This document shows positions 8,622-16,562 of a stretch of DNA of 64,000 bases, piece by piece (positions within the stretch are counted from its first letter, which is position 1; each line of letters begins with the position of its first letter). The notes under the pieces are model-generated. The model was not told the DNA's origin. It saw only the letters and a program-made list of their open reading frames with translations, and did no database searches. Both the position numbers and the translations under genes were made by a program. Origin of the DNA: Flaviaestuariibacter sp. (GTDB lineage: Bacteria > Bacteroidota > Bacteroidia > Chitinophagales > Chitinophagaceae); the NCBI GenBank assembly GCA_025963645.1, contig JAOQAI010000007.1, positions 1 to 64,000 of the forward strand, written 5' to 3'.

Positions 8622-8663
8622 GAGGGACAACAAAGCTCTCCAGGCAGAATTTCGTTATGCCTC
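8622..8663 (-). repeat. Hairpin with CTGCCTG loop, copy 2
   Basis: Read on the minus strand it runs GAGGCATAACGAA, loop CTGCCTG, then TTTGTTGTCCCTC. It matches the hairpin at 5822-5857 in sequence and fold. Here it lies nine bases after the stop of the 8672-9151 gene, so it may serve as that gene's 3' end. Confidence 0.45.
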
Positions 8664-8671
8664 ATAAATTT

Positions 8672-9151
8672 CTACCCCACAACATTGACACTAAACTCAT
8701 TTAAAAGAGGTGAATCAAATCCATAAGCCAGGTAGTTGCCACCAGTCCCATCTGGTATTGCTTTAATTGCTGGTGCCGGTGGTGTAGCAGCTCTGGCGAA
8801 ACTGAGCATCATCGTGTTCGAAGGCATAGCGTTTAAAATGATTGTTTCCTGTTGTTTTCCTAATACAACTGCATTTACCAACCCATCGGCGTTTGCTACA
8901 GTATTCCAATAGAAGCCAGGATTGGTCATTGATGCTAGTATCGCCTTAGCTTGAAGTTGCCCATCATACTCATAATTGCTGACAACAAAAATTTCGCTGT
9001 CCGAGATAAGTGTTAGTAACCCAAAATGAGTGCCCGGAGAGCCTTTGATGCCAATCAAAAGATTACCTGCCTGAAATGTTAGCATTGCAGCATTACTGAT
9101 TATCTGAAGTATGTTAGTACTGTCCTGTTCGTGCGAGGAGTCTTGGTTCAT
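8672..9151 (-). CDS. Hypothetical protein divergent from serine protease
   Basis: A 159-residue protein, not recognised. It has a hydrophobic mid-section with beta-rich stretches (FGLLTLISDSEIFVVSNY), a Pro/Ala-rich hinge (ATPPAPAIKAIPDGTGG) and no signal peptide. It is divergent from the V8-like protease gene at 9376, and copy 3 of the element-wide motif lies in the shared 225-bp gap, 60 bp from this start. The pair may be co-regulated in both directions. Function unknown. Confidence 0.6.
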   Translation of the reverse strand: MNQDSSHEQDSTNILQIISNAAMLTFQAGNLLIGIKGSPGTHFGLLTLISDSEIFVVSNYEYDGQLQAKAILASMTNPGFYWNTVANADGLVNAVVLGKQQETIILNAMPSNTMMLSFARAATPPAPAIKAIPDGTGGNYLAYGFDSPLLNEFSVNVVG

Positions 9152-9204
9152 TTGTATTTGTTTAAATGTTACGCCTACAAATAGACTCTATTAATGTCAC
9201 CCAT

Positions 9205-9228
9205 ACAACGGGTATTAGTACGTATTGT
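9205..9228 (+). promoter_or_regulatory. Element-wide repeat motif, copy 3
   Basis: ACAACGGGTATTAGTACG with core GTATTAGTAC at 9212-9221. It sits between divergent genes and could control both the 8672-9151 gene and the protease gene at 9376. Confidence 0.55.
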
Positions 9229-9375
9229 CTAGCAATTATTGTAGAGATAGCTTTGGTGATACTTCATTCCACTAGCAACTAAATCAAATATTGCTACTTG
9301 ACATCGAGGTTGAAATAAAATTCACCGGTATGCCGAAAACGGTATCAAAGAGTAGGCGCAATCAAAACTAGAAAA

Positions 9376-10317
9376 ATGAGCAAGGACAAAAGCTGGCTAG
9401 AACAAGTAAAAGGCTTGCCACCGCATGCCTCTTACACACATCAAACAGGGCAAAGTGAAAAAGACATTAACGATTATTGGACAAATGAAAAAATGGAAGC
9501 ATCTCTTCCTATTCCTAAGCCTCGCTTAAAGTGGGATCCAAATAACCAGATTAGTCAATTAACACCAGATGGTATGCCGATAGGACAACCTTTCACGGTT
9601 CACCCTAATTCTCCCATGAATCTACAACAGACGGGATCAGTAGTGAGTAATCCAGGAGGTTGGCCTTTTTCTGCTGTTGGGAAAATGTTCATGACTATTA
9701 ATGGACAAAATTTTTCCGGTACTGTTTTTTCGGTAAGCGGGGCGAAGAATGTATTCATGACTGCTGGACATTGTGTCTATGACCAAGCCTCACAACAATG
9801 GGCAACTAACGTGCTGGTCTGCCTTTCTTATAGCCCGACGTATCCAGGAGCGCAGTTCGCAGCAACTAATTTGATTACCACCTGTGGCTGGATTAATAGT
9901 GCAGGCTACCAGTATGATATTGGTGGAGGCATTGTTAATGGCGACATGTTTACCGGGAGAGGCAACTTTGGGATATTATTTAATCAAGGAGCTAATACGG
10001 GACCTTGGAGTGCGGTAGGCTACCCTGCCAATGCTCCATATCCTGGTAATACAATGTATCAGAGTGTAGGCTCGTACATAGGTGGTGATCCGAATCAACC
10101 CGGAACTATTGGAATGAACAATAATGATATGGGCGGGGGAGCAAGCGGGGGACCATGGATAGTAAACTCAAATTGGGGGTATGTAAATGGTCACCAGTCA
10201 TATGATTATGATAATCCGGATACTGATGAATATTCGCCTTATTACGGGGTGGCGGCATATAATGTATGGGTCTGTGGAGTTTCAGGGGGACAACAGTGCG
10301 GAGGATGCCAAGTGTAA
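9376..10317 (+). CDS. Trypsin-fold serine protease, V8-like
   Basis: A 313-residue chymotrypsin-fold (S1/S1B-type) protease. The catalytic His is in TAGHC near residue 132, the Asp is probably in YDIGGG near 181, and the nucleophile Ser is in GGASGGPW near 257. Residues 1-95 form a hydrophilic, Pro-rich prosegment. No N-terminal signal peptide is present, which is odd for a family that is usually secreted; it may act in the cytoplasm or leave with another system. A terminator follows at 10352. The Gly/Asn/Tyr-rich composition is unlike its neighbours. Motif copy 3 lies 155 bp upstream. Confidence 0.8.
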   Translation: MSKDKSWLEQVKGLPPHASYTHQTGQSEKDINDYWTNEKMEASLPIPKPRLKWDPNNQISQLTPDGMPIGQPFTVHPNSPMNLQQTGSVVSNPGGWPFSAVGKMFMTINGQNFSGTVFSVSGAKNVFMTAGHCVYDQASQQWATNVLVCLSYSPTYPGAQFAATNLITTCGWINSAGYQYDIGGGIVNGDMFTGRGNFGILFNQGANTGPWSAVGYPANAPYPGNTMYQSVGSYIGGDPNQPGTIGMNNNDMGGGASGGPWIVNSNWGYVNGHQSYDYDNPDTDEYSPYYGVAAYNVWVCGVSGGQQCGGCQV

Positions 10318-10351
10318 ATAGCTATCGTGCTTACTCTTTAAAGCTTAGATC

Positions 10352-10386
10352 AAATAAAAAGGGCAGCTTGGCTGTCCTTTTTATTT
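10352..10386 (+). terminator. Intrinsic terminator after the serine protease
   Basis: Arms AAATAAAAAGGGCAGC and GCTGTCCTTTTTATTT pair around a TTG loop, with one G-T pair. The right arm ends in a T-rich run. It lies 35 bp after the protease stop. Confidence 0.75.
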
Positions 10387-10489
10387 GAATTTCTGTGTTT
10401 TTCTTTCCTTAGTCTAGCCACAAAGTGCTGTGACTATCGATATGTTTTTTTTGGTGCACAAATTCTATTCGTAGTCGGGTAGGGCGAGT

Positions 10490-10510
10490 GAAATATCATA
10501 ACGATATTTC
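10490..10510. repeat. Inverted repeat GAAATATC-N5-GATATTTC
   Basis: Perfect 8-bp arms around ATAAC, in the 261-bp gap between the protease terminator and the end of the XRE regulator gene. The size and symmetry fit a dimeric regulator site, but neither neighbour starts here, so its role is open. Confidence 0.35.
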
Positions 10511-10578
10511 CCGCGATAGAAAATGGATTACGGTAGTTCTCAGTTTTAAATTAACCGGCTATGAGAATGAGCATGGGT

Positions 10579-10884
10579 TTAATCAGTGGCTACTGTGTGA
10601 TAATACTTCGGTGCATTAACAATTTTTGCCCGCATGTGGCGCCTCTTATTTATTGTAAAAGAGACCTTCTGTACTAACTCTTTATACAATTCTTCAGGAG
10701 CGATATTGTAAAGGCAGCCTAGCTTGAATAAATTGTTTATACTCGGCGCTGCTAATCCTTTTTCCCAGAGTGAAATTCTGTCCTCACTTTTAAAACCTAA
10801 AATGAGTGCAACGTCCTTCTGCCGAAGTTGCATTGCTTTTCGATACCTTCTTAAATTGTTTGGAAGTTCAGTATAGAGTTCCAT
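10579..10884 (-). CDS. XRE-family regulator (Cro/CI-type HTH)
   Basis: A 101-residue DNA-binding protein. The helix-turn-helix spans about residues 9-65: NLRRYRKAMQLRQKDVALILG, then SEDRISLWEKGLAAPSINNLFKLGCLY. The short C-terminal tail is basic. A 12-bp palindrome, ATTACTAGTAAT, lies about 50 bp upstream and is a candidate autoregulatory operator. It stands alone between the protease gene and a recombinase remnant. Regulators of this kind often control excision or transfer of mobile elements. Confidence 0.8.
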   Translation of the reverse strand: MELYTELPNNLRRYRKAMQLRQKDVALILGFKSEDRISLWEKGLAAPSINNLFKLGCLYNIAPEELYKELVQKVSFTINKRRHMRAKIVNAPKYYHTVATD

Positions 10885-10935
10885 ATTGATATTGTTACAA
10901 GGAAACTACTTATCTAATAGAGTAGGTAATTTGCC

Positions 10936-10947
10936 ATTACTAGTAAT
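10936..10947. promoter_or_regulatory. Palindrome upstream of XRE regulator
   Basis: ATTACTAGTAAT is a perfect 12-bp palindrome, 52 bp from the regulator start codon. Operator function is inferred from position only. Confidence 0.35.
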
Positions 10948-10949
10948 TG

Positions 10950-11170
10950 CTATCCGATGCCGGATAGCTCATCGTTGCTTTTTTGTAGAATAGAGAGGTG
11001 TACTAAGTTGTCGGCTACATTACTCCAAAGTGGATCATAAATAGCAAATTGCTTATTTTGTTCGGTTACTATATTATCTTCTTTTAGTCGAACATTTTCT
11101 CCAGTAAATGGTGTTTTTGGGAGAATCGAAGTATCAGGCCCAGAGGTCACCACATGCCACTTATGGCAAA
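10950..11170 (-). pseudogene. Serine recombinase C-terminal remnant
   Basis: The translated frame contains KWHVVTSGPD followed by about 55 residues ending in a YDPLWSNVADNL segment. The same order, WHVVTSGPQ then an IWDEVAEEL segment, forms the C-terminal end of the recombinase at 12618-14276. No catalytic domain or zinc ribbon is left upstream; a terminator hairpin and fic follow instead. It is best read as the tail of a second, deleted recombinase of the same family, a scar of an earlier insertion or rearrangement. Confidence 0.6.
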
Positions 11171-11183
11171 TTTGCTTATCTAG

Positions 11184-11218
11184 ACAACAAAACCCTTATT
11201 AAATAAGGGTTTTGTTGT
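11184..11218. terminator. Strong palindromic terminator after fic
   Basis: Two perfect 17-bp arms, ACAACAAAACCCTTATT and its complement, meet around a single base. It lies about 40 bp after the fic stop and is AT-rich at both bases of the stem, so it could work in both directions. It abuts the recombinase remnant. Confidence 0.7.
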
Positions 11219-11259
11219 TCATGGGGACTTGTCGAAAGTAGCAAATCAGGGTAAGAATC

Positions 11260-12333
11260 TTATTTACTTAAGAGCGATACTAGCTTTTTATTTACAAAGA
11301 AGTGATTTCTTCCAGCTTTTACAGATTGTAATATTTGAGCATTAGCTAGTTGAAGAAGATACTTACTTGCAGTGGTATAGTGGATCTTTAGTTCTGACGC
11401 AAGGCGTGTTGGAGTTATAACAGCGAAACTGAAAAGTGCTTCTAATAAGTCAGCTGAATATATTTTTGAATGATTGGTCTTTATTTCATCTTTTAATTCC
11501 ATGTGTAGATAAGTCACTTTCTTTAGTGTGGCTTTGGTCTCTTGTGCTTGTACATAGAAACCTTGAAGCATAAATTCAATATAATTATGCCAGTTGTTAT
11601 CTGATGTGACTTCCCGGAGTAATTTATAATACTCAGATCTGTTTTTATTAATATAGCCACTAATAAACAAAATAGGATATTCAAGAACTTGATCTTTCAC
11701 CAATTGGAGTACCATCATTATTCTACCAGTTCTGCCGTTCCCGTCTTTAAATGGGTGAATGGATTCAAACTGCTGATGAGCAATAGCTGCTCTTATAAGA
11801 GGATCTAAATCTTTATTATCATTTACATAATTTTCCCAATCACCAATAAGTCGATTTATATCAGCTTGAATCGGTGGGGTATATAGAATTTCTCCAGTTT
11901 TAGAGTTAACAATATGGTTTTGCTCTCTTCTATAAAATCCACCATTGTCAGATATTAGAAGTTTATGGATACCTAGAATAAGTCTATTTGAAAGAGACAA
12001 TTCTTTTAAATTCTTATTCCCCCAAAACAAAGCTTCACGATACTGTAAAACCTCTTTGTCTGGTTTGTTTTGTTCAGCTTCTGGAAGTAATTGATTTTCT
12101 AGAACATTTGCTACTGTAGTATTAATGTTTTCTATACCAGAACTTTCTACAGATTCTCGAAGCAATAGAGGCGCAGTAAGCAATAGAGGGTTAGGGATTT
12201 GTCCGCATGACCCTTTCAATTCCGCTAATTCTATCCGTGCATTTAATAGTAGTTCGCCAAAATCACTATTTTTTATAATAGTGTCCGGAGGTAAGTTTTT
12301 TAATTGAAATGGGTATGTTGGATCAAATGACAT
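11260..12333 (-). CDS. Fic-family protein AMPylase, self-inhibited class II type
   Basis: A 357-residue Fic protein. The catalytic loop HPFKDGNGR is at about residues 192-200, with TGR after it, so the His, Asp, Asn and Arg needed to move AMP from ATP to a target hydroxyl are all present. The inhibitory helix motif S-x3-E-N is at residues 64-69 (SSGIEN), which makes it a class II, N-terminally inhibited enzyme. Residues 300-357 form a winged-helix domain (TPTRLASELKIHYTTASKYLLQL), common in this Fic subgroup. Target unknown; toxin-like or housekeeping regulation are both possible. It is a single-gene unit with its own terminator. Confidence 0.85.
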   Translation of the reverse strand: MSFDPTYPFQLKNLPPDTIIKNSDFGELLLNARIELAELKGSCGQIPNPLLLTAPLLLRESVESSGIENINTTVANVLENQLLPEAEQNKPDKEVLQYREALFWGNKNLKELSLSNRLILGIHKLLISDNGGFYRREQNHIVNSKTGEILYTPPIQADINRLIGDWENYVNDNKDLDPLIRAAIAHQQFESIHPFKDGNGRTGRIMMVLQLVKDQVLEYPILFISGYINKNRSEYYKLLREVTSDNNWHNYIEFMLQGFYVQAQETKATLKKVTYLHMELKDEIKTNHSKIYSADLLEALFSFAVITPTRLASELKIHYTTASKYLLQLANAQILQSVKAGRNHFFVNKKLVSLLSK

Positions 12334-12447
12334 ATACTTTTATATATATCAGTTTTTTTAGAAAAATGCAACATATTGTGCCTTACATATAGTTAGGACT
12401 TATATTTCTCCCTTCTCACAAATAGGAAGCTTTAAGGAAAACAAAAA

Positions 12448-12471
12448 AGCGCCTTCTCGAAAGAAGACGCT
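12448..12471 (-). terminator. Intrinsic terminator, minus strand
   Basis: AGCGCCTTCT pairs with AGAAGACGCT around a CGAA loop, with one mismatch. On the minus strand a T run follows. It lies about 150 bp after the recombinase stop and probably ends that transcript. Confidence 0.55.
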
Positions 12472-12617
12472 AATAGGCCCAATCCGGTAACCCAGTTGTA
12501 TTACACCATCCAAAGTAACTCTTTGAGATATTTTTTTGGTGCAAATTACTCTATCATAATAGGTTCTATTTTCAAAAAGACGTAAATGAATTTTTATCAG
12601 TTGCGATGAAGAAGGAT

Positions 12618-14276
12618 TTATTTGATTAAATCTTCCGAAATTTTAATTAACTCCTCAGCTACCTCATCCCAAATAGGAGCAGTATAAATACTACCAGAAG
12701 TAGCAAGTAGATTTTCTGGTTTTCTTTCCCTTAAATCGTTATGTGGTAAGATAGTTTTATTACTTACTACTTCTGGGTGAATCGTAATTTGAGGCCCAGA
12801 GGTCACCACATGCCACATCGTAGTGCTAAAAGTCTCTTTCAGCTTGAAAAGACTACATACTTTGGTGGTTTGACAATTTATTCCGTCAAATTGTATCCCT
12901 TCTGGAAAGTAAAACCATTGTAACTGCACTTTGAGTTCAAATGGCATTGCTAACCATATTTTATAAGGATTTATCAATATTTCTTTTATAGCATCCAGGA
13001 TTTTGCCAAAGTCTTCTTGAACGTTTGATAGTCTTAATAAGGATGTATCGATATGAATGATTTCGTTTTCTATTAGGTCAAGTTCACGTTTTAGGATACT
13101 GTCACTTATAATTTGCTTGTGGTTTTTTTCTATTATTAAACTCTCTTTTTTCTGTAATTCGTCCTTACGCAATCGATACTCATTGGCTTTTTGAAAATCG
13201 CTTTTGTTTTTCTTTACAAGGTTTTCATGTACTGCATCTTTAAGTTCGCGGTATTCAGCATTACTATACCCATAGCTTGTTAGTATTTGTTTGAATTTTG
13301 CTTCGACTACTTCTTTTCGGAAGTGTAGCTGCGGGTTATGATATCTATAAAACGGATACATCTTACTTCGTCCTCTGGCCCAGGCTCCGGTAAGCTTCCC
13401 ACCAGCCGGATGATAAAAAAATCTTCTTAACGGAAAATCAGGGTTTTCTTTTTGATAAATCTTGTTGTGACGTTTTCTACTTTTTAAATTTTTTTGGACA
13501 TGCTCAAAAATGTCCTTTTGTACGATTGGCTCAAATGACGAATTATGACGCTCACCAAATTGCTCAATTATACCAGCATAGACTTTGTTTTTAAGCATTC
13601 GGTAAAACTGCGTTTTTGAAATAAGGTTTTCTCCTTGCTGTTTAAGCTCAGGGTTTGTAATTAGATTTCTTATTCTATCTAAGGGCTGTATGTTTTGTGC
13701 AACCTCTATAAATGTTCTTTCAATTATAGCCGCGCTAGAACTTTTGGATATCGTTGCTTTTCCGCCTATTCGAACATTTTTATATCCCAAAGGAGCTTTC
13801 CACACATAGCGCCCATCTCGTACAGCCTCTTTCATCCCGTTTACGCTTCTTTCAGTTCTAACGTCATTGTCAAATTGAGCAACATTAGCAATAATGTTTT
13901 CCATGAACTTTCCAGCAGGCGTATTTTCAAAATACTCTGAGGTTGACTTGATTTCTACACCGAATCTTTTTAGTACAAGTCTAATTTGGCTGTAGTCGTC
14001 TGTATTTCTTGAGATTCGATCTATTTTGTATGCTATAACTGCAGCAATTTTGTTTTGCTTATTTGTACAGTAGGATACAAGTCTTTGCAGTTCCGTTCTT
14101 TCTGTTGTTTTAGCACTTTCCCCTTGTTCAATAAATATTTCGCTTATTTCATATCCATTTTGAACAGCATATTCCTTACATATTTTCTCTTGTGTAAATA
14201 AGCTATTGCCTTCGTCAACTTGTTCTCTAGTGGATACTCTACAATATATAACTGCTTTTTTAAGTGTTGGTTCCAT
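12618..14276 (-). CDS. Large serine recombinase, zinc-ribbon cysteines lost
   Basis: A 552-residue site-specific recombinase. The resolvase catalytic domain spans residues 5-150 with the nucleophile Ser in YCRVSTREQ, then KIDRISRN and NTPAGKFMENIIANVAQFDND. The recombinase domain follows (GKAPLGYKN-like at about 160-260), then the zinc beta-ribbon region and a coiled coil (380-440). In the ribbon the usual Cys pairs are replaced: FFYHPAGGKLTGAW and YRYHNPQLHF hold no Cys. DNA binding may therefore be altered, or this is a family variant. ATG at 14276 is preferred over the upstream TTG at 14306. A complex repeat region lies just upstream. Its C-terminus matches the remnant at 10950-11170. Confidence 0.85.
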   Translation of the reverse strand: MEPTLKKAVIYCRVSTREQVDEGNSLFTQEKICKEYAVQNGYEISEIFIEQGESAKTTERTELQRLVSYCTNKQNKIAAVIAYKIDRISRNTDDYSQIRLVLKRFGVEIKSTSEYFENTPAGKFMENIIANVAQFDNDVRTERSVNGMKEAVRDGRYVWKAPLGYKNVRIGGKATISKSSSAAIIERTFIEVAQNIQPLDRIRNLITNPELKQQGENLISKTQFYRMLKNKVYAGIIEQFGERHNSSFEPIVQKDIFEHVQKNLKSRKRHNKIYQKENPDFPLRRFFYHPAGGKLTGAWARGRSKMYPFYRYHNPQLHFRKEVVEAKFKQILTSYGYSNAEYRELKDAVHENLVKKNKSDFQKANEYRLRKDELQKKESLIIEKNHKQIISDSILKRELDLIENEIIHIDTSLLRLSNVQEDFGKILDAIKEILINPYKIWLAMPFELKVQLQWFYFPEGIQFDGINCQTTKVCSLFKLKETFSTTMWHVVTSGPQITIHPEVVSNKTILPHNDLRERKPENLLATSGSIYTAPIWDEVAEELIKISEDLIK

Positions 14277-14362
14277 TACGTTTCTTCCAGAAGTAATAGT
14301 CCACAATAATTTTTGCGAACTGATCTATAAGTACTTCTTTAGGAATATTATTCTGATCAAGA

Positions 14363-14467
14363 CCCAAAGAGGGAGAGCGAGGACAAGCCTTGTTGCTACA
14401 CAAAACCTCACGCTCTCCCTCTTTGGGAACAAGGCTTTTCTCGTCATCAATATTGGTTTTGTGTAGC
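14363..14467. repeat. Three interlaced perfect inverted repeats
   Basis: Three pairs of perfect complementary arms occur in the order A-B-C-A'-B'-C'. A is CCCAAAGAGGGAGAGCG (14363-14379) with its partner at 14411-14427. B is AAGCCTTGTT (14385-14394) with partner 14428-14437. C is GCTACACAAAACC (14395-14407) with partner 14455-14467. Because the pairs cross, they cannot form one simple hairpin. The block lies about 90 bp upstream of the recombinase start, where an attachment, inversion or control site would be expected. See the finding. Confidence 0.8.
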
Positions 14468-14581
14468 GGCCTCATAGTATCATAAAAGCTTTGGGCTGTT
14501 AATATGATAATTATGAAATATTGATAGTGGAAAATGTAGAGTAGGAAAGTTGCCATAGATAGATATTTCTTATCTTAGATA

Positions 14582-14824
14582 ATGACTCTTTACGAATTTT
14601 GTATGCTTGATGCATATGATCAAGTTGAAATTGGATTAGATGGTGTTCATGTAGGTGAGCGCCAGAGTGAATTAGGTGTAGATGTAGTATGTAAGCAAAT
14701 TGACAACTTTTACGTTGAATTCGCCAAATGTGAAACAGGGTGGAAGTATATGCGTTCTTTTAAAAATCCTGATTTATTAGAACCTTATTTGGATCAAATA
14801 AATATTGACGGATTAGGCATTTGA
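14582..14824 (+). CDS. Hypothetical small acidic protein
   Basis: An 80-residue soluble protein, acidic, starting MTLYEFCMLDAYDQVE. The phrase FYVEFAKCETGWKYMRSFKNPDLLEPYL looks like a compact alpha/beta domain. It is not recognised; small genes of this kind are common next to recombinases in Bacteroidota elements. It is divergent from the recombinase gene across the interlaced repeat block. Confidence 0.6.
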   Translation: MTLYEFCMLDAYDQVEIGLDGVHVGERQSELGVDVVCKQIDNFYVEFAKCETGWKYMRSFKNPDLLEPYLDQINIDGLGI

Positions 14825-14977
14825 ATACGAATTCATGTTTACAACTGAGACTTACGAGGTAAGCCGTTTGTGTTATGTAGCTTTACAATTAACAATGTCA
14901 AAGTAAAATGCCTGTCGGCAGTGCTTCAACCAGTGGGTGGTTGTTAGTTCTTAGCTTGCAGGTATTTTTTATACAAA

Positions 14978-15370
14978 TCACTCACAATATTGTATAAGCT
15001 TTTGGCTTACCGCTACTGCTTCTTTGAAAGAGGCGGGTTTAATAAAGATGGCCACTGCTCCATACTGTTTGCATTGTAGTTCGTCCATTGGGCTTTTAGA
15101 GGTAGTAAACATCGCCACCGGCAGCATTTTGTGCAGCGGGTCAGACTTCATTATCCGTAGAATATCTACTCCCGAAAAGAAGGGCATATTGATGTCCAGG
15201 ATGACCATGCAGGGAAGCGGCAGTTGCCTTTTATTCAAGTATTCCAGGAACTCTTTTCCATTTACAAATGAGAGTAGTCGGAAACTATCTAAGGCATCAA
15301 ATGACTCCTGCATTATTTCCCGATCATCGGGGTCATCATCTACATAGATAACGAGTTGTTCTTCTTTCAT
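14978..15370 (-). CDS. Stand-alone receiver-domain response regulator
   Basis: A 130-residue CheY-like receiver with no output domain. The acidic pocket is YVDDDPDD near residues 9-16, the phospho-acceptor Asp lies in VILDINMPFF near residue 58, the switch Thr is in MFTTS and the Lys is in FIKPASF. This DDDPDDRE form is typical of Bacteroidota single-domain regulators, which often pass phosphate between hybrid kinases. No kinase gene is near. A 34-codon gene for a membrane peptide lies 38 bp upstream on the same strand. Confidence 0.85.
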   Translation of the reverse strand: MKEEQLVIYVDDDPDDREIMQESFDALDSFRLLSFVNGKEFLEYLNKRQLPLPCMVILDINMPFFSGVDILRIMKSDPLHKMLPVAMFTTSKSPMDELQCKQYGAVAIFIKPASFKEAVAVSQKLIQYCE

Positions 15371-15408
15371 CGCTTGGTAAGAATGGATAAGGAGTTAAGA
15401 ACATAAAG

Positions 15409-15513
15409 TTAGCTCGTAAACCAAATTATTATCATTGCTAGAATGACTAAGATGAGCAAGACCCAAGTAGCAATCCATGCCGGATCACGCTTCCGGTATT
15501 TATCTTTTACCAT
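15409..15513 (-). CDS. 34-residue single-span membrane peptide
   Basis: ATG at 15513 opens a 34-codon frame starting MVKDKYRKRDPAW and continuing into a 17-residue hydrophobic span (VLLILVILAMIIIWF) before Thr-Ser-stop. The basic N-terminus and hydrophobic C-terminus fit an inner-membrane peptide with its N-terminus in the cytoplasm. It lies just upstream of the receiver gene and could share its transcript. Real coding is judged from the clean charge and hydrophobicity pattern; function unknown. Confidence 0.5.
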   Translation of the reverse strand: MVKDKYRKRDPAWIATWVLLILVILAMIIIWFTS

Positions 15514-15693
15514 CGGTATTGTCGGTTAGGTCGCTGGAAAGATAATGATTACTGCATTAATTTTGGGGGAGCTATGATCATAAATAGTAAGCAATAGCTG
15601 TTGTCGTAATGGCTTGATGTAAGCCTATAACTTTGATAATGCTGATGGTAATGTGTTAGCTAATCAAAATAATAATTTCCACAATTCAGTCAA

Positions 15694-15750
15694 TTAACTC
15701 AGAAGAGTCATTGTATTAGCTCAGTTAAGCACATACTCTTCTTTAGTTAA
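15694..15750 (-). terminator. Long hairpin after the 15763-16428 gene
   Basis: TTAACT-C-AGAAGAGT pairs with ACTCTTCT-TT-AGTTAA across a 26-base loop. It lies 13 bp beyond the stop of the minus-strand gene. A terminator or RNA-stabilising 3' hairpin is inferred; there is no strong T run. Confidence 0.35.
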
Positions 15751-15762
15751 TCATATGCTCTT

Positions 15763-16428
15763 TTACCAAGTAACTTCAGGAAATTCACTGTCTTTAAAAG
15801 AAATTTCATCTGGTTTTAAATTCAACTTTTCAGCTTTCATTTTTAAAGTATTCCTTAGTTCTTTCCCTTCTGTTGTCCAAGATGATAGGTGAGATGTCAT
15901 GAGGCTATATAGATTTCTAAACCTTTCTTTGGTTGGTTTTGATTTTAGGTAAGTAATATTTATATATTCATTTACTTGGGTAAGTAGTGGGTCATGTATG
16001 TCGAGTCTTTGCCCGACAAGATTTTTGAGTACGGTAGCTCCCTCTGGGTCATATTCATAAAGAGCTTTTTTACTAACATGCTCAAGTAAATAAAGGTTTG
16101 CTTGATCTAATTCATCCAATACTATATATGCTGCTTGATATCTTAAGACACAAAGGCAAATTAGTAGATCAGTCCATAAATATTGAAAGCCCAAATACTC
16201 CATCTTCCTATCACCATCAAAATCAATTTCCTCCTTGAGTCTTTGTTCACTATATGCCTTTCTAACTTCATGAGAAAAATGTGCTAGTGCTATTGATTTA
16301 GGGTCATTGTCGATCTGAGATGTTTTCTCAGAAATTTTACTGATCGTTAAGTATAAAGAACGTAAATCACAGTAATCACCATTAATCGATATTCCTGTTC
16401 CATTTTGTGTTGAGAACCCTTGTAGCAT
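15763..16428 (-). CDS. Hypothetical protein, DUF6904-like start
   Basis: A 221-residue soluble helical protein. The N-terminus, GTGISINGDYCDLRSLYLTISKI, reminds me of the DUF6904 opening (ITISGDYxDLxxLY), but this is from memory and only tentative. The rest is rich in Leu, Tyr, Glu and Lys, with no catalytic motif. It is divergent from the translocase gene at 16563; the 134-bp gap holds a 17-bp inverted repeat. Function unknown. Confidence 0.55.
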   Translation of the reverse strand: MLQGFSTQNGTGISINGDYCDLRSLYLTISKISEKTSQIDNDPKSIALAHFSHEVRKAYSEQRLKEEIDFDGDRKMEYLGFQYLWTDLLICLCVLRYQAAYIVLDELDQANLYLLEHVSKKALYEYDPEGATVLKNLVGQRLDIHDPLLTQVNEYINITYLKSKPTKERFRNLYSLMTSHLSSWTTEGKELRNTLKMKAEKLNLKPDEISFKDSEFPEVTW

Positions 16429-16526
16429 AAATACTTTTAATTATTGTTGGCGCTAATATATGGCCTGCTTCTATTGGCTTCAAAGTTTCATTTTAGAAAT
16501 AGCCATTTCCATCCATTTTCCTACTC

Positions 16527-16543
16527 TATCCTAGTACAGGATA
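16527..16543. promoter_or_regulatory. Inverted repeat upstream of translocase-methylase operon
   Basis: TATCCT-AGTAC-AGGATA, perfect 6-bp arms, 20 bp before the ATG at 16563. Its position fits an operator over the promoter. The nearby XRE regulator (18666-19055) is one candidate binder. Confidence 0.4.
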
Positions 16544-16562
16544 ACTTTCATATAGTTGGAAT

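Noticed and set aside
14206-14556. Two reading frames across the interlaced repeats
   Set aside because: Both are formed by the repeat DNA and overlap the recombinase start; composition is not that of real proteins.
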